Shown here: in pieces, positions 50,643 to 59,010 of the stretch
Numbering within the stretch: position 1 is the first letter of the stretch
Layout: each line of letters opens with the position of its first letter
Assembly: GCF_003206135.1 (NCBI RefSeq)
Contig: NZ_PZJT01000006.1
Span: forward strand, 193,250-257,249
Length of the DNA stretch: 64,000 nucleotides
DNA from: Salinicola salarius
GTDB taxonomy: Bacteria; Pseudomonadota; Gammaproteobacteria; Pseudomonadales; Halomonadaceae
Direction: 5' to 3'
The notes under the pieces: model-generated
Told to the model about the DNA's origin: nothing
Databases searched by the model: none
The model's input: the letters and a program-made list of their open reading frames with translations, nothing else
Program-made: the position numbers and the translations under genes

Positions 50643-52010
50643 ATGCTCGACCCTCAGCAATGCCGGAGTGCGCGACTGGCGCGCGATGCCCGTTTCGACG
50701 GCCGCTTCTTCATCGCCGTCAGCACCACCGGCATCTTCTGTCGCCCCGTCTGCCCGGCGACGCTCCCGCAGGAACGGCACGTGCGCTACTTCGAGTCGGC
50801 GGTCGCCGCCGCCAACGCCGGTTTTCGCCCCTGCCTGCGCTGCCGGCCGGACAGCGCGCCGGATTCGCCCGCCTGGATGGGTTCCCGAACCACGCTGACC
50901 CGAGCGATTCAGTTGATCGACAGCGGCGCCCTCCAGGGCGGCAACGTCGCACGGCTTTGCGAGAGACTGGGCATCGGCGAGCGCTACCTGCGCCAACTGT
51001 TCCAGCGCCGCTTCGGCGTATCTCCCAAGGCCTACGCACTCTACCGCCAGTGCCTGTTCGCCAAGAAGCTGCTTCACGAAACCACGCTGCCGGTGGTCGA
51101 GGTCGCCCATGCCAGCGGATTTTCGAGCCTGCGCCGCTTCAACGACGCCTTCAAACGCCAGATGGCGCTGACGCCTACCGAGATTCGCCGCCGCCGAAGC
51201 CGAAAAAGCGCCGCCTTGACGCTCAAGCTGGCCTACCGCCCGCCCTACCAGTGGGAACGGCTACGCCATTTTCATGCGCTGCATGCCATCGAGGGGCTCG
51301 AATGGGTGGGCGAACACATGCTGGGCCGCACGATCCGCCATGGCACGACGACGGGACACTTCGAAGCCCGCCACGACGCCAGGCGTCATCAGTTCGACGT
51401 CACCCTGGTGTTGAGCGAACTGGGCGATCTCCATGCGATCGTTCGTCGGATTCGGAGAATGCTGGATCTGGACGCCGACACACAGACCATCGAGGCCCAT
51501 CTGCGCCAATCCGTTCCAGCGCTTCCACTGGCAGAAGGATTGCGCTTGCCGGGATCATGGGATGTCTTCGAGGCAGGTATCCGCGCGGTACTCGGCCAGC
51601 AGGTGTCGATGGCCGCCGCCAACCGGTTGATCCAGCAGCTCGTCGACCGGCTCGGTGAAAGCGATGAGGAGGGCCGCCGTCGTTTCCCCACCGCAGAAGC
51701 CATCGCCGCTAGCGAGCTGGGTTTTCTGAAGCTCCCCGGCAGCCGTCGGGACACCGTGCGCCGCCTGGCTGTCGCCTACGCCGGCAGCGAGATCGACGAC
51801 GATCCCCAGCAGTGGCGCTCGCTCAAGGGAATCGGCCCCTGGACGGCCAACGTCGCCGACTTTCGCGGCAACGGAAACCCGGATATCTGGCTGGATGGCG
51901 ATGTCGGCGTGCGCCGTGCGCTCGCGGCCCTGACGACACCGCTGGATCTCGCCGCCGCCTCGCCCTGGCGCAGCTACCTCACGCTACAACTGTGGAATCG
52001 AGTGATATGA
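50643..52010 (+). CDS. alkA: Ada-type regulator fused to AlkA 3-methyladenine glycosylase
   Basis: Bifunctional alkylation-response protein (455 aa). Domain order is: Ada zinc/methyl-phosphotriester domain (residues 5-75, CRPVCPA and CLRCRP), AraC-type HTH (about 85-180, HASGFSSLRRFNDAFKRQ), AlkA N-terminal domain, and HhH-GPD glycosylase (LKGIGPWTANVADFRG, then LDGDVGVRRAL with the catalytic Asp). The O6-methylguanine transferase domain of Ada is absent and is encoded next door as ogt. AGGA lies eight bases before the ATG at 50643. The frame is open to 50442, which would translate the repeats as NKPDT units, but that N terminus is atypical. Confidence 0.9.
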   Translation: MLDPQQCRSARLARDARFDGRFFIAVSTTGIFCRPVCPATLPQERHVRYFESAVAAANAGFRPCLRCRPDSAPDSPAWMGSRTTLTRAIQLIDSGALQGGNVARLCERLGIGERYLRQLFQRRFGVSPKAYALYRQCLFAKKLLHETTLPVVEVAHASGFSSLRRFNDAFKRQMALTPTEIRRRRSRKSAALTLKLAYRPPYQWERLRHFHALHAIEGLEWVGEHMLGRTIRHGTTTGHFEARHDARRHQFDVTLVLSELGDLHAIVRRIRRMLDLDADTQTIEAHLRQSVPALPLAEGLRLPGSWDVFEAGIRAVLGQQVSMAAANRLIQQLVDRLGESDEEGRRRFPTAEAIAASELGFLKLPGSRRDTVRRLAVAYAGSEIDDDPQQWRSLKGIGPWTANVADFRGNGNPDIWLDGDVGVRRALAALTTPLDLAAASPWRSYLTLQLWNRVI

Positions 52011-52567
52011 ACACCTTCTCGCCATTGAGTGATTCGCGCCTGCCGCTGCGTCACGACGACTACGTCCAGATCTATCGACCGCCCGAGACAGTCCCGCTCG
52101 GCCCCATCGAGATACGGGCGACCGATCACGGCCTCACCTGGCTCGCCTTTTCGAGCAGCCCGAACGTGGTCGAGCGCGGCAATGCCCTCACGGCGCGCTG
52201 CGCCAGCCAGCTGGAGCGTTATTTCCTGGGCGAGCTGACGACGTTCGACCTGCCTCTGGCACCACGCGGTACCGATTTCCAGCTGAGCGTGTGGCAAGCC
52301 CTGCAGAGCGTTCCCTACGGCCAGACGTGCAGCTATCGGGAAATCGCCGTCGCCATCGGCGCGCCACGCGCGGTGAGGGCCGTCGGCGCGGCGAACGGGC
52401 GCAACCCGCTATGTCTTGTCGTGCCCTGCCACCGTGTCATCGGCGCCAACGGCAAGCTGACCGGCTACGCTGGCGGGCTCGATCGCAAGCGCTGGCTTCT
52501 GCAGCACGAGCGGGCCCTCATCGGCGAAGACCAGCAGCCGGAGCAGCTCACCCTCGGTGCGACATAA
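52007..52567 (+). CDS. ogt: Methylated-DNA-protein cysteine methyltransferase
   Basis: Suicide enzyme (186 aa) that takes the alkyl group from O6-methylguanine onto its own Cys. The acceptor motif is VVPCHRVIGANGKLTGYAGG, with the helix-turn-helix CSYREIAVAIGAPRAVRAVG and Arg finger before it. The ATG overlaps the alkA stop (ATGA), so both halves of a classical Ada-plus-AlkA response are made together. Confidence 0.95.
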   Translation: MNTFSPLSDSRLPLRHDDYVQIYRPPETVPLGPIEIRATDHGLTWLAFSSSPNVVERGNALTARCASQLERYFLGELTTFDLPLAPRGTDFQLSVWQALQSVPYGQTCSYREIAVAIGAPRAVRAVGAANGRNPLCLVVPCHRVIGANGKLTGYAGGLDRKRWLLQHERALIGEDQQPEQLTLGAT

Positions 52568-52649
52568 TCACACACCCCGCCAGCGACAATTGGCGGCCAA
52601 ACCCTCAACGGGTAGAGTCGCGGCCTGACGACGTCGTCCTGGAACGGAT

Positions 52650-53045
52650 ATGACATCTTTCTGGCACCGCTGGTATCGCCCGCTGACCGCGCTCGCGCTG
52701 TTCGCCATGCTGCTGGCGTTCACGGGGCCGCTGATCAGCCAGATGCAGCGGCTGAAGGAAATGCCGGTCGGCACCATGGCGGAAATGCCCCGTCATGGCG
52801 ACGCCGAACCTCACGCCCACGGCCAGCCACAGGCGGTGGATGAGGTCCATATTCTCCACCATTTCGACATGGCCGCGTGTGGCTACTGCGAACTCTTCCT
52901 GCACGCGCCGGGGCTCGAGCTCCCGCAAGTGCTGCCGCCGTCGGCGCCACCGCCAGCGACCTTCCATCCGCCCGCCGTCGTGGTCTTGCCCTCCATCACA
53001 GCGGCCTATCCCCGCTACGCCTCCCGCGCGCCGCCCCGCGCCTGA
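52650..53045 (+). CDS. DUF2946-type small secreted/membrane protein
   Basis: A 131-residue protein with an N-terminal signal anchor (residues 10-30), a His-rich stretch (HGDAEPHAHGQ, HILHHFD), then CGYCELFLHAPG, which I associate with DUF2946, and a Pro-rich tail. His and Cys clusters suggest metal contact, perhaps copper. It is followed by a PepSY membrane protein, a common partnership in metal-uptake loci. Confidence 0.7.
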   Translation: MTSFWHRWYRPLTALALFAMLLAFTGPLISQMQRLKEMPVGTMAEMPRHGDAEPHAHGQPQAVDEVHILHHFDMAACGYCELFLHAPGLELPQVLPPSAPPPATFHPPAVVVLPSITAAYPRYASRAPPRA

Positions 53046-53167
53046 AGTCCTTTCCGTCTCCTGCCGCCGCGAATGCCGCCTCCCGAGGCTGCATTGCCGG
53101 CGTCATACGTGCTCCTGGCCTTCGGCCGGGGCTCATGCTGAAAATCATTCAGGTTCGGAGTTCATCC

Positions 53168-54586
53168 ATGGATACCGTCTCGTCGGCGACCGGCCGCCGC
53201 CAGCCTCCCTCGTGGATTGCGTTGATCACTCGCCTTCATTTTTACGTCGGCCTGTTCGTCGGCCCCTTTCTGCTCGTCGCCGCGCTTTCCGGCATTGCCT
53301 ATGCGCTGACGCCGCAGCTCGAAAACTGGCTCTATCAAGACGCCCTGACCACCCAGAGTCGCGGCGAATCCCAACCGCTGTCACACCAGATCGAAGCCGC
53401 CCAGCATATTGCTGGCATCGCTGCCTCACCCGCCGCCGTTCGCCCTGCGCCAGAGCCGGGAACGACCACTCGAGTGATGTTCGATGGCGAAGCATTCGGC
53501 CCCTCCGAACACCGGGCGCTGTTCGTCGACCCGGTCACGCTGGAGATTCGCGGCGACATGCCGGTCTACGGGACCAGCGGCATACTACCGCTACGCACCG
53601 TCATCGATCAGTTCCACCGCAGCCTGCTGCTGGGGAATATCGGCCGACTCTACAGTGAGCTGGCGGCCTCCTGGTTATGGATCGCCGCACTCAGCGGCGC
53701 CTTCCTGTGGTGGCGCCAGTGCCGAATCACACGACAGGCAGCAGGCCGGCCACGGTTGCGCCGACGTCATGCCACGCTGGGCATCGTGGCGCTGATCGGC
53801 CTGCTGTTCTTCTCGGCGACGGGGCTGACCTGGTCGCAGTGGGCCGGCGGCAACATCGCTCAGCTGCGTCATGCCTGGGGCTGGGGGACACCCGCTGTCT
53901 CCACCGAGCTTGCAGCCTCGCATTCCGACTCGAAGCGGGGCGCAGATCCGCATGCAGCGCATCATGCGGCTGCCGAACATGCCGGGATGAACATGGCGCA
54001 GCCCTCGCCGCTGTCGCCTGGCGACTTCGATCACGCCTTGAGCGCGGCAAGAGCCGCCGGCATCGACGCCGACAGCGTCGAAATCGTGCCCCCGCCGTCA
54101 CCGCATCAGGCCTGGGCCATTCGTGAAGTGGCCAGGGAATGGCCGACCCAGGTCGATCAGGTGGCGCTCGATCCGCAAACGTTTGCCGTCACCAATCGGG
54201 CCGATTTCGCCACCTTTCCGCTCGCCGCCAAGCTGACCCGCTGGGGCATCGATCTGCACATGGGCATACTGTTCGGGCTGCCCAACCAGCTGGTCCTGGT
54301 CGCCTTCGCCACGGGCCTCGCGACATTGGTGTGCTGGGGCTACCTGATGTGGTGGCGACGCCGCCCGTCTCTTGCCGGCGCCGCCTCCACCAGCACCAAC
54401 GCGCCGCAAGCTTTCACGGCGATCTACCGTGGCCTCGGCACGCGAGCGAAGCTGACGGTTGCCGTTATCGCCATCGCGCTGGGGTACGCGCTGCCGGTCA
54501 TGGGTGCCAGCCTTGCCGTGTTCGTCGTGATCGACTGGCTACGCTGGCGGTTCGCGCGCCCCGCCACGGTCGTGACGTCGACCTGA
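53168..54586 (+). CDS. PepSY-associated membrane protein
   Basis: Inner-membrane protein (472 aa) of the PepSY_TM family, often linked to iron- or copper-siderophore reduction. The opening ITRLHFYVGLFVGPFLLVAA is the signature of the first helix. Further helices fall near residues 165-185, 205-225, 360-395 and 430-460. A His/Met-rich loop (HAAHHAAAEHAGMNM near 260-275) could bind metal. It may form a unit with the DUF2946 gene, 122 bases upstream. The substrate is unknown. Confidence 0.85.
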   Translation: MDTVSSATGRRQPPSWIALITRLHFYVGLFVGPFLLVAALSGIAYALTPQLENWLYQDALTTQSRGESQPLSHQIEAAQHIAGIAASPAAVRPAPEPGTTTRVMFDGEAFGPSEHRALFVDPVTLEIRGDMPVYGTSGILPLRTVIDQFHRSLLLGNIGRLYSELAASWLWIAALSGAFLWWRQCRITRQAAGRPRLRRRHATLGIVALIGLLFFSATGLTWSQWAGGNIAQLRHAWGWGTPAVSTELAASHSDSKRGADPHAAHHAAAEHAGMNMAQPSPLSPGDFDHALSAARAAGIDADSVEIVPPPSPHQAWAIREVAREWPTQVDQVALDPQTFAVTNRADFATFPLAAKLTRWGIDLHMGILFGLPNQLVLVAFATGLATLVCWGYLMWWRRRPSLAGAASTSTNAPQAFTAIYRGLGTRAKLTVAVIAIALGYALPVMGASLAVFVVIDWLRWRFARPATVVTST

Positions 54587-54685
54587 CGGGCCGGATGGGG
54601 TCACGATGGCTGAGAGCGTGGCTATCCTGTGCTACAACCTTCGGCTCACGCCAGAAAGGCCGCTTCGCATGCCAGGTATATCGCC

Positions 54686-55102
54686 ATGACCCGTACGCAC
54701 CACCCCACGCCACGCCTTCAGATTCGCCTGGTCGCCGACAAGGAGATCGTGATCGGCCCCGGCAAGATCGACCTGCTGGAAGCGATCGAGCGACACGGCT
54801 CGATCGCGGCGGCGTGTCGCGAGATGCGTCTGAGCTACAAGAAGGCCTGGCAACTGCTCGATACCATGAACCGCCACTTGGCAGCGCCGGTGGTCAATAC
54901 CGCCACCGGCGGCACCCAGCGCGGTGGCGCCACGCTGACCGACCTGGGCCGAGAGATCATCTGCCACTACCGCCAGCTGGCCGCGGACCTGACGGAACAT
55001 GCCAGCGGCCGAGCCCTGCTGGACAGCCTCGCTACCCGCCACCAGGCCGAGCCGCCTCCGCTTGCCGAGTCGAAGCCGGATTCGGACTCCGAACCCGATT
55101 GA
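54686..55102 (+). CDS. modE: ModE-type molybdate regulator, HTH domain only
   Basis: LysR-like winged HTH of the ModE N-terminal type (138 aa): IERHGSIAAACREMRLSYKKAW is the recognition region and TGGTQRGGATLTDLG is the wing. The two molybdate-binding TOBE domains of E. coli ModE are absent, so effector sensing must differ or the protein acts as a simple repressor. It precedes modA by about 90-105 bases, with an apparent ModE box in between. Confidence 0.85.
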   Translation: MTRTHHPTPRLQIRLVADKEIVIGPGKIDLLEAIERHGSIAAACREMRLSYKKAWQLLDTMNRHLAAPVVNTATGGTQRGGATLTDLGREIICHYRQLAADLTEHASGRALLDSLATRHQAEPPPLAESKPDSDSEPD

Positions 55103-55125
55103 GCGCCGTGCCGCCCGATTTTTCC

Positions 55126-55154
55126 TCGACCGTCGCGACACCGACGGCTATAGT
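55126..55154 (+). promoter_or_regulatory. Possible modA promoter
   Basis: TCGACC (55126-55131, four of six matches) and TATAGT (55149-55154) are spaced 17 bases. Transcription would start near 55161, directly before the ModE-like box. Confidence 0.5.
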
Positions 55155-55161
55155 GATTTCC

Positions 55162-55185
55162 CGTTATTTCCATTCATACATAGCG
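55162..55185. promoter_or_regulatory. ModE-like operator before modA
   Basis: CGTTATTT (55162-55169), eight bases, then ACATAGCG (55178-55185): an interrupted inverted repeat of 8+8+8. As I recall it, the E. coli modA operator has the same layout (CGTTATAT-N8-ACATAACG). It lies between modE and modA and covers the predicted transcription start region. Confidence 0.75.
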
Positions 55186-55207
55186 AAAAAACGTGAGCGA
55201 GAAAATC

Positions 55208-55993
55208 GTGACTTCATCGGTCCGCAAAACGTCCTTCTGCTTTCTGGCGCTGGTGCTCTCAATGCCGCTTGCCGCTCATGCCGACAACGAGCCGGTTCAG
55301 GTCTACGCCGCCGCATCGATGACCGATGCCATGGACGAGGCGATCCGATCCTACGAATCCGATCACGACGTCGACATCGTCCCGATCTACGCCTCGTCTT
55401 CGACGCTCGCGCGCCAGATTGCCAATGGCGCGCCCGCCGATATCTACGTTTCCGCCAACGAACAGTGGATGGACTGGCTCGAGAAGCAGAACGTGCCGGT
55501 CGACGAGCGCGTGGATCTGCTTCGCAACCGGCTGGTGCTGATCGCCCCCGCCGCCGGTGACATCGCGGATTTCACGCCGGGCGGTGATATCACCATCGCC
55601 TCTCGGCTCGGCGACGGCGAGCGGCTGTCGGTGGGCGAAACCAGCCACGTACCGGCCGGCCTCTATGCCAAACAGGCACTGCAGTCGATCGGTGAATGGG
55701 ACGCCCTCGAACCGCGACTGGCCAACGGCGACAACGTGCGCGCCGCGATGGCGCTGGTCGAACGCGACGAAGCGCCGCTCGGAATCGTCTACGAAACCGA
55801 TGCCAAGGCGAGCGACCGAGTCAGGGAAATCGGCGTCTTCCCTGACGACAGCCACGACCCCATCACCTATCCGCTCGCCGTGGTGAATCCGGCACCGAGC
55901 GACGCGACCGACGCGTTCCGTCAATGGCTGGCCGGCGATGACGCTCTGGCGATCTTCTCCCGCTACGGCTTTACGCCCGTCGACGCCAACTGA
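55208..55993 (+). CDS. modA: Molybdate-binding periplasmic protein
   Basis: Solute-binding protein of the molybdate ABC importer (261 aa from this start). A signal peptide (SFCFLALVLSMPLAAHA) is followed by AAASMTDAMDEAI and YASSSTLARQIANGAPADIY, whose Ser residues bind the oxyanion. I favour the GTG at 55208, because a purine-rich GAGCGAG lies just before it and the operator ends at 55185; a GTG at 55193 is in frame and adds five residues. modB follows after 14 bases. Confidence 0.94.
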   Translation: MTSSVRKTSFCFLALVLSMPLAAHADNEPVQVYAAASMTDAMDEAIRSYESDHDVDIVPIYASSSTLARQIANGAPADIYVSANEQWMDWLEKQNVPVDERVDLLRNRLVLIAPAAGDIADFTPGGDITIASRLGDGERLSVGETSHVPAGLYAKQALQSIGEWDALEPRLANGDNVRAAMALVERDEAPLGIVYETDAKASDRVREIGVFPDDSHDPITYPLAVVNPAPSDATDAFRQWLAGDDALAIFSRYGFTPVDAN

Positions 55994-56007
55994 GACCCGA
56001 GGCCTGG

Positions 56008-56721
56008 ATGCTAGTTGAGGCGATGGCGCTCTCCGACGCCGAATGGCAGGCGATCGTGCTCAGCCTGAAGATCGCCGGCAGCGCTGTCGGCTGGATCCTG
56101 ATCCCCGGCATCGCCGTCGCCTGGCTGCTGGCGCGTCACGAATTTCGCGGCAAGGCGCTGCTCGACGGCCTGCTGCATCTGCCGCTGGTTCTGCCACCGG
56201 TGGTGGTGGGCTATCTGCTGCTGCTCTCGCTGGGGCGCAACGGCTGGCTGGGCCAGTGGCTGTATCAGGGATTCGGCTTCTCGCTCCCTTTCACCTGGCA
56301 AGGCGCCGCCGTCGCTGGTGGCGTGATGGCGTTTCCACTGCTGGTCCGCGCGGTCAGGCTCTCGCTCGAGGCCGTCGATCCCAAGCTGGAAGCCGCCGCA
56401 GGTACGCTGGGCGCCAATCGATGGCGAGTGCTGTTCACGATCACGCTGCCGCTGGCAATACCGGGGTTGCTGACCGGCACAGTACTGGCGTTCGCACGCG
56501 CGCTCTCGGAATTCGGCGCCACCATCACCTTTGCCTCGAACATCCCGGGCGAAACCCGCACCCTGCCGCTGGCGCTCTACACCCTGATCCAGACGCCGGG
56601 CAAGGAAGCCGCTGCCGCCAGACTCTGCGTGCTGTCGATCGTGATCGCCATGCTCTCGCTGATCGCGTCGGAATGGTTGGCCCGCCGTGCCAGGCTTCGC
56701 CTCGAGGAACGCGACCGATGA
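56008..56721 (+). CDS. modB: Molybdate ABC transporter permease
   Basis: Inner-membrane subunit (237 aa) with about six helices. The ABC-permease EAA loop is seen as EAAAGTLGANRWRVLFTITLPL near residues 130-151, which contacts ModC. PLVLPPVVVGYLLL and ALSEFGATITFASNIPGETRT are typical of ModB. The modC ATG overlaps its stop (ATGA). Confidence 0.95.
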   Translation: MLVEAMALSDAEWQAIVLSLKIAGSAVGWILIPGIAVAWLLARHEFRGKALLDGLLHLPLVLPPVVVGYLLLLSLGRNGWLGQWLYQGFGFSLPFTWQGAAVAGGVMAFPLLVRAVRLSLEAVDPKLEAAAGTLGANRWRVLFTITLPLAIPGLLTGTVLAFARALSEFGATITFASNIPGETRTLPLALYTLIQTPGKEAAAARLCVLSIVIAMLSLIASEWLARRARLRLEERDR

Positions 56722-57809
56722 GCAGCGCCGATGCCCTGGAATGCCACGTGCAGAAGCGCTTGGGGGACTTCGCCCTGGATATCTCGCTTTCGGTGCCGGC
56801 CAGCGGCGTGACGGCCCTGTTCGGCCAGTCGGGCAGCGGCAAGACCAGCCTGCTGAGGCTGATTGCCGGTCTCGACCGTCCCGATGCCGGTCGCGTCCGG
56901 CTCGGCGAGCGCACCCTGACCGACATCGCGAATCGCACTCACGTGCCGATCCACAAGCGTCAGCTGGGCGTCGTGTTTCAGGAGGCGCGGCTGTTTCCGC
57001 ACTATCGGGTCCGCAGCAATCTCACCTATGGCATGCCGCCGAGCGCTCGTCCGCGTTTCGATGACCTGGTATCGCTGCTGGGCATCGAGCATCTTCTGGA
57101 ACGTCTGCCGGGCACCCTTTCCGGCGGCGAGGCGCGGCGCGTCGCTATCGGCAGAGCGCTATTGACCCAGCCTCGTCTGCTATTGATGGACGAACCGCTG
57201 ACCGGGCTGGATGGCGAGCGCAAGCAGGAGCTGTTGCGCTATCTCGTCCGCCTGACCCGGGAAATCGACATTCCGGTGGTCTACGTCAGTCACGACACCG
57301 CGGAGATTTCGGCGATAGCCGATCACTTGGCTCTCGTCGAGCAGGGGCGCCTGACGGCTCATGGTCAGCTGGACGAGCTGATGATGCGGCTGGATCTGAC
57401 CGACCGGCTGGGCGGCTTCGACGCCGCCACACGCCTCAGCGCCAAGGTGGTCGACCATGACAGCCACTATTCGCTGACACGGGTCGCCCTCGACGATGGC
57501 CAGACGCTGCGCATTCCGGCAATCGAACAGCCGCCCGGCACGCCGATACGCCTGCGCGTCGGCGTGCGCGATGTGGCGCTTGCCCATGTCATGCCCGAGG
57601 GGACGAGTTATCGCAACGGTCTCAGTGCCGTGATCGAGGCGATCGAGCCATCGCCCCAGGCACCGAGTGCCAGCGAAGTGCGGCTGCGTGTGGGCCGGCA
57701 GCGGCTACGCGCCCGGCTCACCCGCCAGGCTTGTGACGAAATGCAACTGGAAGCGGGAAAGACCGTCATTGCGCTCATCCGGAGCGTCGCGTTCGATTCG
57801 CGATTTTAG
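56718..57809 (+). CDS. modC: Molybdate ABC transporter ATP-binding protein
   Basis: ATPase (363 aa) driving molybdate uptake. Walker A is GQSGSGKTS near residue 36, the ABC signature LSGGEARRVAIGRALL, Walker B LLLMDEPLTGLD and the switch His in YVSHDT. A C-terminal Mop/TOBE domain (about residues 285-360) binds molybdate. Translation is coupled to modB. The probable sRNA at 57945 follows the gene. Confidence 0.95.
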   Translation: MSSADALECHVQKRLGDFALDISLSVPASGVTALFGQSGSGKTSLLRLIAGLDRPDAGRVRLGERTLTDIANRTHVPIHKRQLGVVFQEARLFPHYRVRSNLTYGMPPSARPRFDDLVSLLGIEHLLERLPGTLSGGEARRVAIGRALLTQPRLLLMDEPLTGLDGERKQELLRYLVRLTREIDIPVVYVSHDTAEISAIADHLALVEQGRLTAHGQLDELMMRLDLTDRLGGFDAATRLSAKVVDHDSHYSLTRVALDDGQTLRIPAIEQPPGTPIRLRVGVRDVALAHVMPEGTSYRNGLSAVIEAIEPSPQAPSASEVRLRVGRQRLRARLTRQACDEMQLEAGKTVIALIRSVAFDSRF

Positions 57810-57933
57810 TCTGGAAACAAGGGCTTGTAGAAAGCTCGAAAAAGGCTGTTCAGAAAATCGGAAATTGAACGTATTTCTTTGTAACTTAATGTTTCTCTTA
57901 AAATTTCCTATTCGCTTTATGGATCGAACCTCG

Positions 57934-57939
57934 TATAAA
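57934..57939 (+). promoter_or_regulatory. -10 box of predicted sRNA
   Basis: TATAAA, with TTCGCT at 57911-57916 as a weak -35 at 17 bases. The region 57820-57940 is markedly AT-rich compared with its surroundings. Confidence 0.5.
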
Positions 57940-57944
57940 CTGCG

Positions 57945-58125
57945 GATGGCAGGATGCCGCTGCAGCAAGGACGCACCTTCAGGGATGATCCGAGTTCGCA
58001 CGGAATGCGACTAGGGACAGCATCCAGGGATCGACCGCAGTGCAACAGGACGTTGCCGGCCCTCAAGGTTGAGACTCGACAGGAAGTTGAGTGCGAATGG
58101 ACTCGCTTCCGATTTCGGATCGAAC
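57945..58125 (+). ncRNA. CsrB/RsmZ-type small RNA (CsrA/RsmA sponge), predicted
   Basis: About eleven GGA motifs occur within 180 bases and many sit in hairpin loops. Clear hairpins are GGC-AGGAT-GCC (57948-57958), TCGCA-CGGAA-TGCGA (57996-58010), GCAAC-AGGAC-GTTGC (58042-58056), ACTCGAC-AGGAA-GTTGAGT (58074-58092) and GCGA-ATGGAC-TCGC (58093-58106). Further GGGA motifs lie at 57982, 58014 and 58027. This is the hallmark of RNAs that sequester CsrA/RsmA. A TATAAA (57934-57939) is placed to start it near 57945, with a poor -35. An AT-rich upstream region has TCTCTTAAA (57894-57902), near one half of a GacA/UvrY site. The 3' end is unclear: no classical terminator is seen. Confidence 0.7.
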
Positions 58126-58172
58126 GGTGATCTACCCATTCACCTTGCATCGATTTCGCTTTCACCGGTTTC

Positions 58173-58220
58173 GCTTCGACTCTCTCCTGCTTTCCCGCTT
58201 CGACTCTCTCCTGCTTTCCC
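58173..58220. repeat. Perfect 24-base tandem duplication
   Basis: The bases 58173-58196 are repeated exactly at 58197-58220. The unit is pyrimidine-rich on the + strand (it contains CTCTCTCCTGCTTTCCC). Confidence 0.92.
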
Positions 58221-58362
58221 GCGTTTGCTCCAGTTCCTGGCTTTGCGCTTTCTTGATTTATCACTCTTCTTGTCATTCCACTCTTTCCGTACTGATGATC
58301 CTCGTCATCGGCAATGCCGAATAGCCATCCGCGGCCCCCCGCACGATACATTCACGCGCCGA
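58221..58362. other. Pyrimidine-rich stretch before the TetR gene end
   Basis: The stretch is dominated by C and T on the + strand. No credible gene or terminator is visible. The open - strand frame here is discussed under rejected items. Confidence 0.4.
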
Positions 58363-59010
58363 TCACAGTGTCGATGCATCACGCCGGCGGACGCCGCAGC
58401 CTTTCAAGATGACTTGACACAGGAAGTCGCTGGCCGACCGAAAATCTTCGGCGTCGAGCGCTTCGCGTTGAGTGATGCCGACGATCTGCGTTTCGAAGTC
58501 GGCGTAGTGCTGCGTCGCCGACCAGATCAGGAAAATCAGCCACACCGGGTCCACCGGATCCATCAACCCTCGCTCCGCCCACTCGCGGAAAACCTGGGTA
58601 CGGGATTCCACCCATTCCCGCATGGTGCCGAAGAGCGATTCCTTCAGAAACGGCGCCCCTTGAAGTATCTCGCTCGCGAACAGTCGCGAGCTCTGCGGGT
58701 GGGTCTGGCTCAGGCGCATCTTGCTGCGAATGAAAGCCTCCAGCACCTCCGCCGGATCATCGTCGGCGCTGACATCGCTCAGCATCTCGTTCCAGCGCCA
58801 CATCGTGCGCTCCAGCAGCGTAATGTAGAGCCGCCGCTTGCTGCCGACGTAATACAGAACGTTCGACTTCGGAATGCCGGCCGCCGACGCAATCGCCTGA
58901 ATGCTCGCACCACGGTAGCCATGCCGGGCGAATACACTCTCCGCCGCATCGAAAATGCGCTGTTCGTTGCGCTCCCGAACCGTGGCTTCGGGAAGATTGT
59001 GATTGCCCAC
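58363..59010 (-). CDS. TetR-family regulator, RutR-like
   Basis: TetR repressor (215 aa). The N-terminal HTH (IFDAAESVFARHGYRGASIQ, then AAGIPKSNVLYYVGSKRRLY) is followed by a ligand domain. Its phrases SRLFASEILQGAPFL and LIFLIWSATQHYADF match RutR as I remember it; RutR senses uracil/thymine and controls pyrimidine and purine pathways. It is divergent from xdhABC, and a perfect palindrome lies between them, so it likely represses xanthine dehydrogenase. Whether the ligand is a purine or pyrimidine is open. Confidence 0.87.
   Translation of the reverse strand: MGNHNLPEATVRERNEQRIFDAAESVFARHGYRGASIQAIASAAGIPKSNVLYYVGSKRRLYITLLERTMWRWNEMLSDVSADDDPAEVLEAFIRSKMRLSQTHPQSSRLFASEILQGAPFLKESLFGTMREWVESRTQVFREWAERGLMDPVDPVWLIFLIWSATQHYADFETQIVGITQREALDAEDFRSASDFLCQVILKGCGVRRRDASTL

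Noticed and set aside
57917..58351. Open - strand frame of 144 codons with a KQERVEAG repeat, downstream of the TetR gene.
   Set aside because: The repeat merely reflects the 24-base tandem duplication. The protein is Cys/Ser/Arg-rich with no recognisable domain and runs antisense through the predicted sRNA.
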